From the NCBI GenBank assembly GCA_026261815.1, contig JAMPIT010000848.1:1922001-1986000 (forward strand): a DNA stretch of 64,000 bases. The letters are read 5' to 3'. Below are positions 59,601 to 64,000 of the stretch, in pieces (within the stretch, counting starts at the first letter, position 1; the number at the start of each line of letters is the position of its first letter). The stretch is from Monarcha castaneiventris obscurior (lineage: Eukaryota; Chordata; Aves; Passeriformes; Monarchidae). Both the position numbers and the translations under genes were made by a program. The notes under the pieces are model-generated. The model was given only the letters and a program-made list of their open reading frames with translations, was not told the origin of the DNA and searched no databases.

Positions 59601-62600
59601 ACGTGGTGGTTTCAAAGCAGCCTAAGCTGGTCAAACTGCTCAATGCAGCAGTTTTATCCACTTCCTTCCATACCTAAGCTGGCAGGAAACTAACTGAACC
59701 ATAAAACATGAACAGTTTTCTACTTGCTCAGTGTGCTGAAACAGCTTGGTGGACTGCCAGAACTGGTGTAAGAGAGAAGGCAGGAATACACCAGTTGGGT
59801 GCAGGAAGTGTGGAGCTTTGTTAGCAAGCATTTAGACAGGGCTAGGCTGGAACAAAACCAAGAGCTTAAAGCCATCACTGACACTTCTTACTTTATATTT
59901 TGCTAGATAAAGCGAATCTATAGCTGGGGTCAGGGCTATGGAGTCCTACATGTTTAGCTGCATTTCTCTACCCTTCTCCTTTGCTGGCTGTAATGCTTCT
60001 GCTGTTGCACAGTCAGCTGTGTCAAGCAGCTGATCTAGCAGAACATTGATCATTTTTTGTAGTACCAGATTCTGCCTGGATCATGAACTGATTAACCCTA
60101 CTGTTATACACAAGTGCCTGTCTCCAAAAAATTGTGGGGACAGATACCTGGTAAGATGGGAAAAGGGGAAGCGGAGTAGAGTTACTCTGGGAGTTACAAT
60201 TTAGATCTGTTTATAAGCTGTGCATGTGCAGCCTTGTTAAAGACAAGGTTTTAAAATACACTGCTCTTTTGATGGGAACAAGAAAGCATAAGGCATCTGA
60301 GAACTGGAAATGGGAAGTGACAGCTTAAAGAGAATGCAAAGAGTCCGAAAACATAAAATGGAGTGAACAGAGGATTGCTCTTTAGTGAAGGAGAGAGGCT
60401 GTGGATTAGATGATTGTGTTTTGTCCTTTGCATATGATACATTAACATGTCCAGCAGAAACATCTTGTGTTTCTGTTCCAGCCTTATGGACTACTTTTTA
60501 ACCTTGTTTATTAAATATTTCAGGATGGGGCTTGCCAGAGCTCTGGGTAAATGTCTAAGCATTTCCAGGTTCCAGAGCAACTTCTGTCTTTGCTTTTACT
60601 TGTTCTCTTTGGACAGAATGAACTCTCCACTGGCTGTTTTCTTCCTATTAACCTGGAAGATTTTTTTTTTTTAAATCCTTTCTGCTAGTTTAACTTACTT
60701 AGCTGCCAACAGCAGCAAGCTGTGGTGGCAGACGGACTTCCATGTAGGTTTTCATGTATTTCACCTTGTACTGGAACTATTGCCTGTTTAGTGCCGAGTC
60801 AAAAGGAGCTCTTTAACTCTTTCTGCCATCATCAGTCTGACATCTCTTACATTGCCTTTGCATTTATGCTGGCTCTTAGGACTTGGGTGGAGAGGTTTCT
60901 ACCTGCTTTTCTCACTGAACCAGATTACTGGGGAGTTGAGCAGATGTTGGACATTGCTGGGAGCAGCCTTGCCCCAGCAGGGACAGCTGGTCGTTAGATG
61001 GTCTTAGCTTGGCATAAAATCATGTACTGAGGCCCTACTGCTTAATGGGGAGAATTCTGACATTTACAGGTTTGGGGTTTTTTTCAGGTTTGTGTTAAAG
61101 GCTTTGGTCTTAGGAGCTCCTCTCGGTGGCAGAATGTTCAGATACCATGAATATAAACACAAAAATGACTAATTAAATGGAATTCCCAGAATGCATGATA
61201 TATTTTGTAACAGTTTCATAATAGTACATCTCTATCAGTTTTCTTTGTAGTGATACCAAGTATTTAATCACACAGAGATGAGATTCTTACTCCAGTGTGA
61301 AACTGAGATTGCTGCAGGGAACAGAGGTGCAGCCCTGGGCTTTTGTCTCTAGTGCAGAGCCCTTGTTATCAGCAATCCCACCTTAGGAAGGCCTTGGGAC
61401 AGCAAGTCCCCCACAGCCAGGCTCCAGCTTATCCTTGCCTTTCAGCTCTTACCTTGCAAGTTGTTGGGAAGTGTTTCTTTTTCTTTATCTCCCAAAGTCC
61501 TACAGTGAAGAAACAACTAACAGTATCTTTTTCTACTTGTGTAAAACTGAAACGTGGCAGGAGTTCATCGGAATTTACACAACCATGGCTGACCTCTGTT
61601 ATTTATTACATTAAGCAACTGGATTGGGTTAATTACATCAGTTTAAGTTTCTGGAATGTAAACAGGGCTTTAGTGGTTGATTGCAACTGCATCATGTTTC
61701 AAAACTCTGGCAGAAAATTAAAATTCCTTAAGGCTGAGTGTAAGTTCTAACAGATTTATTCATGATTTTATTAAATTTTTAAGATAATTACCCTTACTGA
61801 AATATTACAGGTAATGGATTTGAAAAATCAGAAATCTTTTAACAACCATTCAGGATAATAAATTTAACTGGGAGGCGTCACAGTTCTGGAATTTGTCTAA
61901 ATTATTAATTGAAACCTGTTCTATCAAATAGGACAAGTTAGTATTGCTACATTTGCTTGCAGATTTCTTCATTGATTACACTCCATGCCATTTAAAGTAC
62001 AGGCATTCAGAGATTTTGGGAAGGAGTGAAGAGAGATGTGATAATCTAGGTGGTTTTGTTCTTGTTCCTTCTAAAGGCATAGATACACATTTCTGTGGCG
62101 TAATGACAGCTTGAGCAATCTTCAGTCACCTTTTTTTTTCTTGTACCTTTTCTCACACTGCCTTCTTATAGCTGTTTCTTAAATCCATCAAATTAATTCT
62201 TCATGAAACTGTTTTCAATAAATTTTTGTTCTTCTGTTACATTTCATTGAATTTGATTCCTTGATTTAGTTCACCAAATGTTGGCAGAACTGTTTGTGCC
62301 ATAATAAAAGGCATAGCGTGGCACTGGGAATTAAGGTTAACAGAGGTAGCCTTGGGCTGGTTCTGTTTAAGTGACACTTCTGAGTGTCTGACTTACATGG
62401 AGCAATTGATTGTGTTTCTAGTTATTCAGAATTTTGCATATTTGATCCACTCGCATTGAGATATCAAAAACCGCCTTAGATCACAGAAAACCCATTGGTG
62501 TAACTAAGTCTCAGTTTACTGATATCTCCTAGGAGACTAAAATAATGCTTTCACTGAAAAAATACATTGCTGTTTCTGGCTCCTGAAAAACCAATATGAC

Positions 62601-64000
62601 TGCTAATCTTACTATCTTTATCACAAATCATATTGAAAAGCTTTTTTAATTTCTTTTTTTGTTGTTACTCTTTAAACAAATGTCTTTCTTAGTTTCCCTC
62701 TTCTCGCTTTCTGAAAATTTCCAGAACAGAAGAGTTTTTTTCTCCAAGCAGTAAACAGCTCATTTTTCACAGAATTTATGTCTACAGTTTAAGAAAATTA
62801 AGTGCAGAATATGAATAAATAATACTCTTCATGAAAGTAAACTTGATATAGTTAAGATTTTTTTTTATTGTCTGCACTTTATTTTGAAATGCTCAGCTTT
62901 TCTTCCCATCCACGCAATCTCAAAGAGGGATAGTTCTTCACTCACAGCAAAAGATTTTATCCTGCAATTTCTACACTTTTTGGGAAGGCTTTTGTTTTGT
63001 TTGACTAAAGTTTTTGTGAGGTTGAATTTGAAAATCATGGTCTCTTGTAATTCTGATTTACTCAGGCTTTTCTCATTTGCCTTGCTATCCACTGCATTGA
63101 GGATGGAAGGCTAAGGCAGCATATCCTGGTCTAAGTCAGTCCTGCCACACCAGCATCCCTCCTTTATGCCAGCCACGTTTCCATCCTTTTCCCTTACAGT
63201 GGCGCTTTTAGCTCTGGGACTTGCGGCTCTGCTGATTTGACTGAAATTAAATTTTGAGGTTTTTGTTGATTTAGACCGTATCAGTTTTCCAAACTGTCTT
63301 GCTTCCTGGGTGAATAAACCACAGTGCTAGAGAAAGAAAAAAGGAACAAATTTTATTTGTGGAAGGGTGCTGTGAAGCCTTGTCTTAGGTGTGGATTTCA
63401 GCTCTCACTAAGGCTTTATTGGTTCCAAATACAAGAGATGACTAGAAATACATATGTAGACATGATTTCATTGTTGTTATAGTCTGGAATTGCTTTGATT
63501 GTGTTTAGCTTAAGTTTTGTAATTAAAAAAAAAATAACAAAAAAGGAGTGTGGAAAGAAGGCCATAAGGGGGTGTCACTGGCCGTCTTTGGCACTGAGCA
63601 GTTTATGCTGTGTTCTTACAGTAAGGCATGTTGATGTTGCTTGTTTCAAGAACAAAAGCAAGGAAAACAACATCCTACTTTTACAAGTTTTCTGAGTTGG
63701 CACCTGCTTCTATTGAGAAAAGTGAGACTTCTCAGTTGTCAGGAATCACTGCTGTGGAGTGTTTACAGAGCAGCACTTTGCAATACACAGAGTATAAAAA
63801 TATTTGGTTGTGGTCTGTGCTCCATATGCTGCAGCAAGATAAGATCCCTGATATAAATAATATACTTTTGTTTGTTTTTATAATTTTTTTAAGCTAAACT
63901 GTAGTAAGTCATTACTATAGTTGTCTGCTTACAAAGTGCATTGCCATCACATAAAATTGGACTTACAAAATAGTCATAAAGTGTGAAATGAAATTGCTTT
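56690..64000 (+). other. ZMYND8: ZMYND8 intron 2 (visible part)
   Basis: Starts with the donor GTGAGT and runs to the window end. The next exon (expected to encode the conserved KRKFPSPP region) was not found, so this intron exceeds 7.3 kb. AT-rich with no recognised repeats or genes. Confidence 0.7.

Noticed and set aside
1..64000. tRNA, rRNA, CRISPR or bacterial-type gene clusters
   Set aside because: None seen; the window is spliced vertebrate DNA.

Overview
This is a vertebrate nuclear window, almost certainly from a bird. Coding sequence is split into small exons with GT-AG introns. The repeats are mostly CR1-type LINE fragments, several ending in the typical 'attctatgattct' tail, plus LTR fragments and a long GC-rich minisatellite. 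There are no bacterial-style operons.

Region 1 (1-25.8 kb, minus strand) holds two transglutaminase genes in tandem, both read right to left. The upstream one is complete: 13 exons from 25723 down to 9298 give an uninterrupted 688-residue protein of the TGM3 (epidermal, E-type) kind, with the Cys-His-Asp triad (C269, H327, D350), both tunnel tryptophans and most calcium ligands. A TATA box lies about 95 bases before its ATG and a polyadenylation signal about 160 bases after its stop. About 4 kb downstream a paralogue begins with the same exon plan: a 7-base coding exon 1 at 5325-5331, then exons 2 and 3. It runs off the left edge of the window within intron 3.

Region 2 (25.8-46.2 kb) is intergenic between the divergent TGM and ZMYND8 genes. 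It contains a solo LTR with a 5-bp target duplication (29532-30266), a purine-rich block, a CR1 fragment, a 30-bp minisatellite of about 17 units with strong G-quadruplex potential (about 35.38-35.91 kb) embedded in a CpG-rich block, and a second CpG-rich block (about 37.2-37.4 kb) with a TATA box and open frames on both sides. That second block could be the promoter of an undescribed transcription unit.

Region 3 (46.2-64 kb, plus strand) is the 5' end of ZMYND8, a chromatin reader with PHD, bromo, PWWP and MYND domains. A CpG-island promoter with two CCAAT boxes precedes the first coding exon (46652-46665); a roughly 10-kb intron leads to exon 2 (56619-56689); the rest of the window is intron 2. 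A second possible first exon with matching phase sits at 49142-49155.

The genes are not one pathway. The TGMs make calcium-dependent protein crosslinks, typically in epidermis and other cornifying epithelia, whereas ZMYND8 is a nuclear regulator. The most notable points are the tandem TGM3-type genes beside ZMYND8 (these are not neighbours in human), the G-rich minisatellite, and the CpG/TATA unit near 37.4 kb. I found no clear evidence of an entirely new system.
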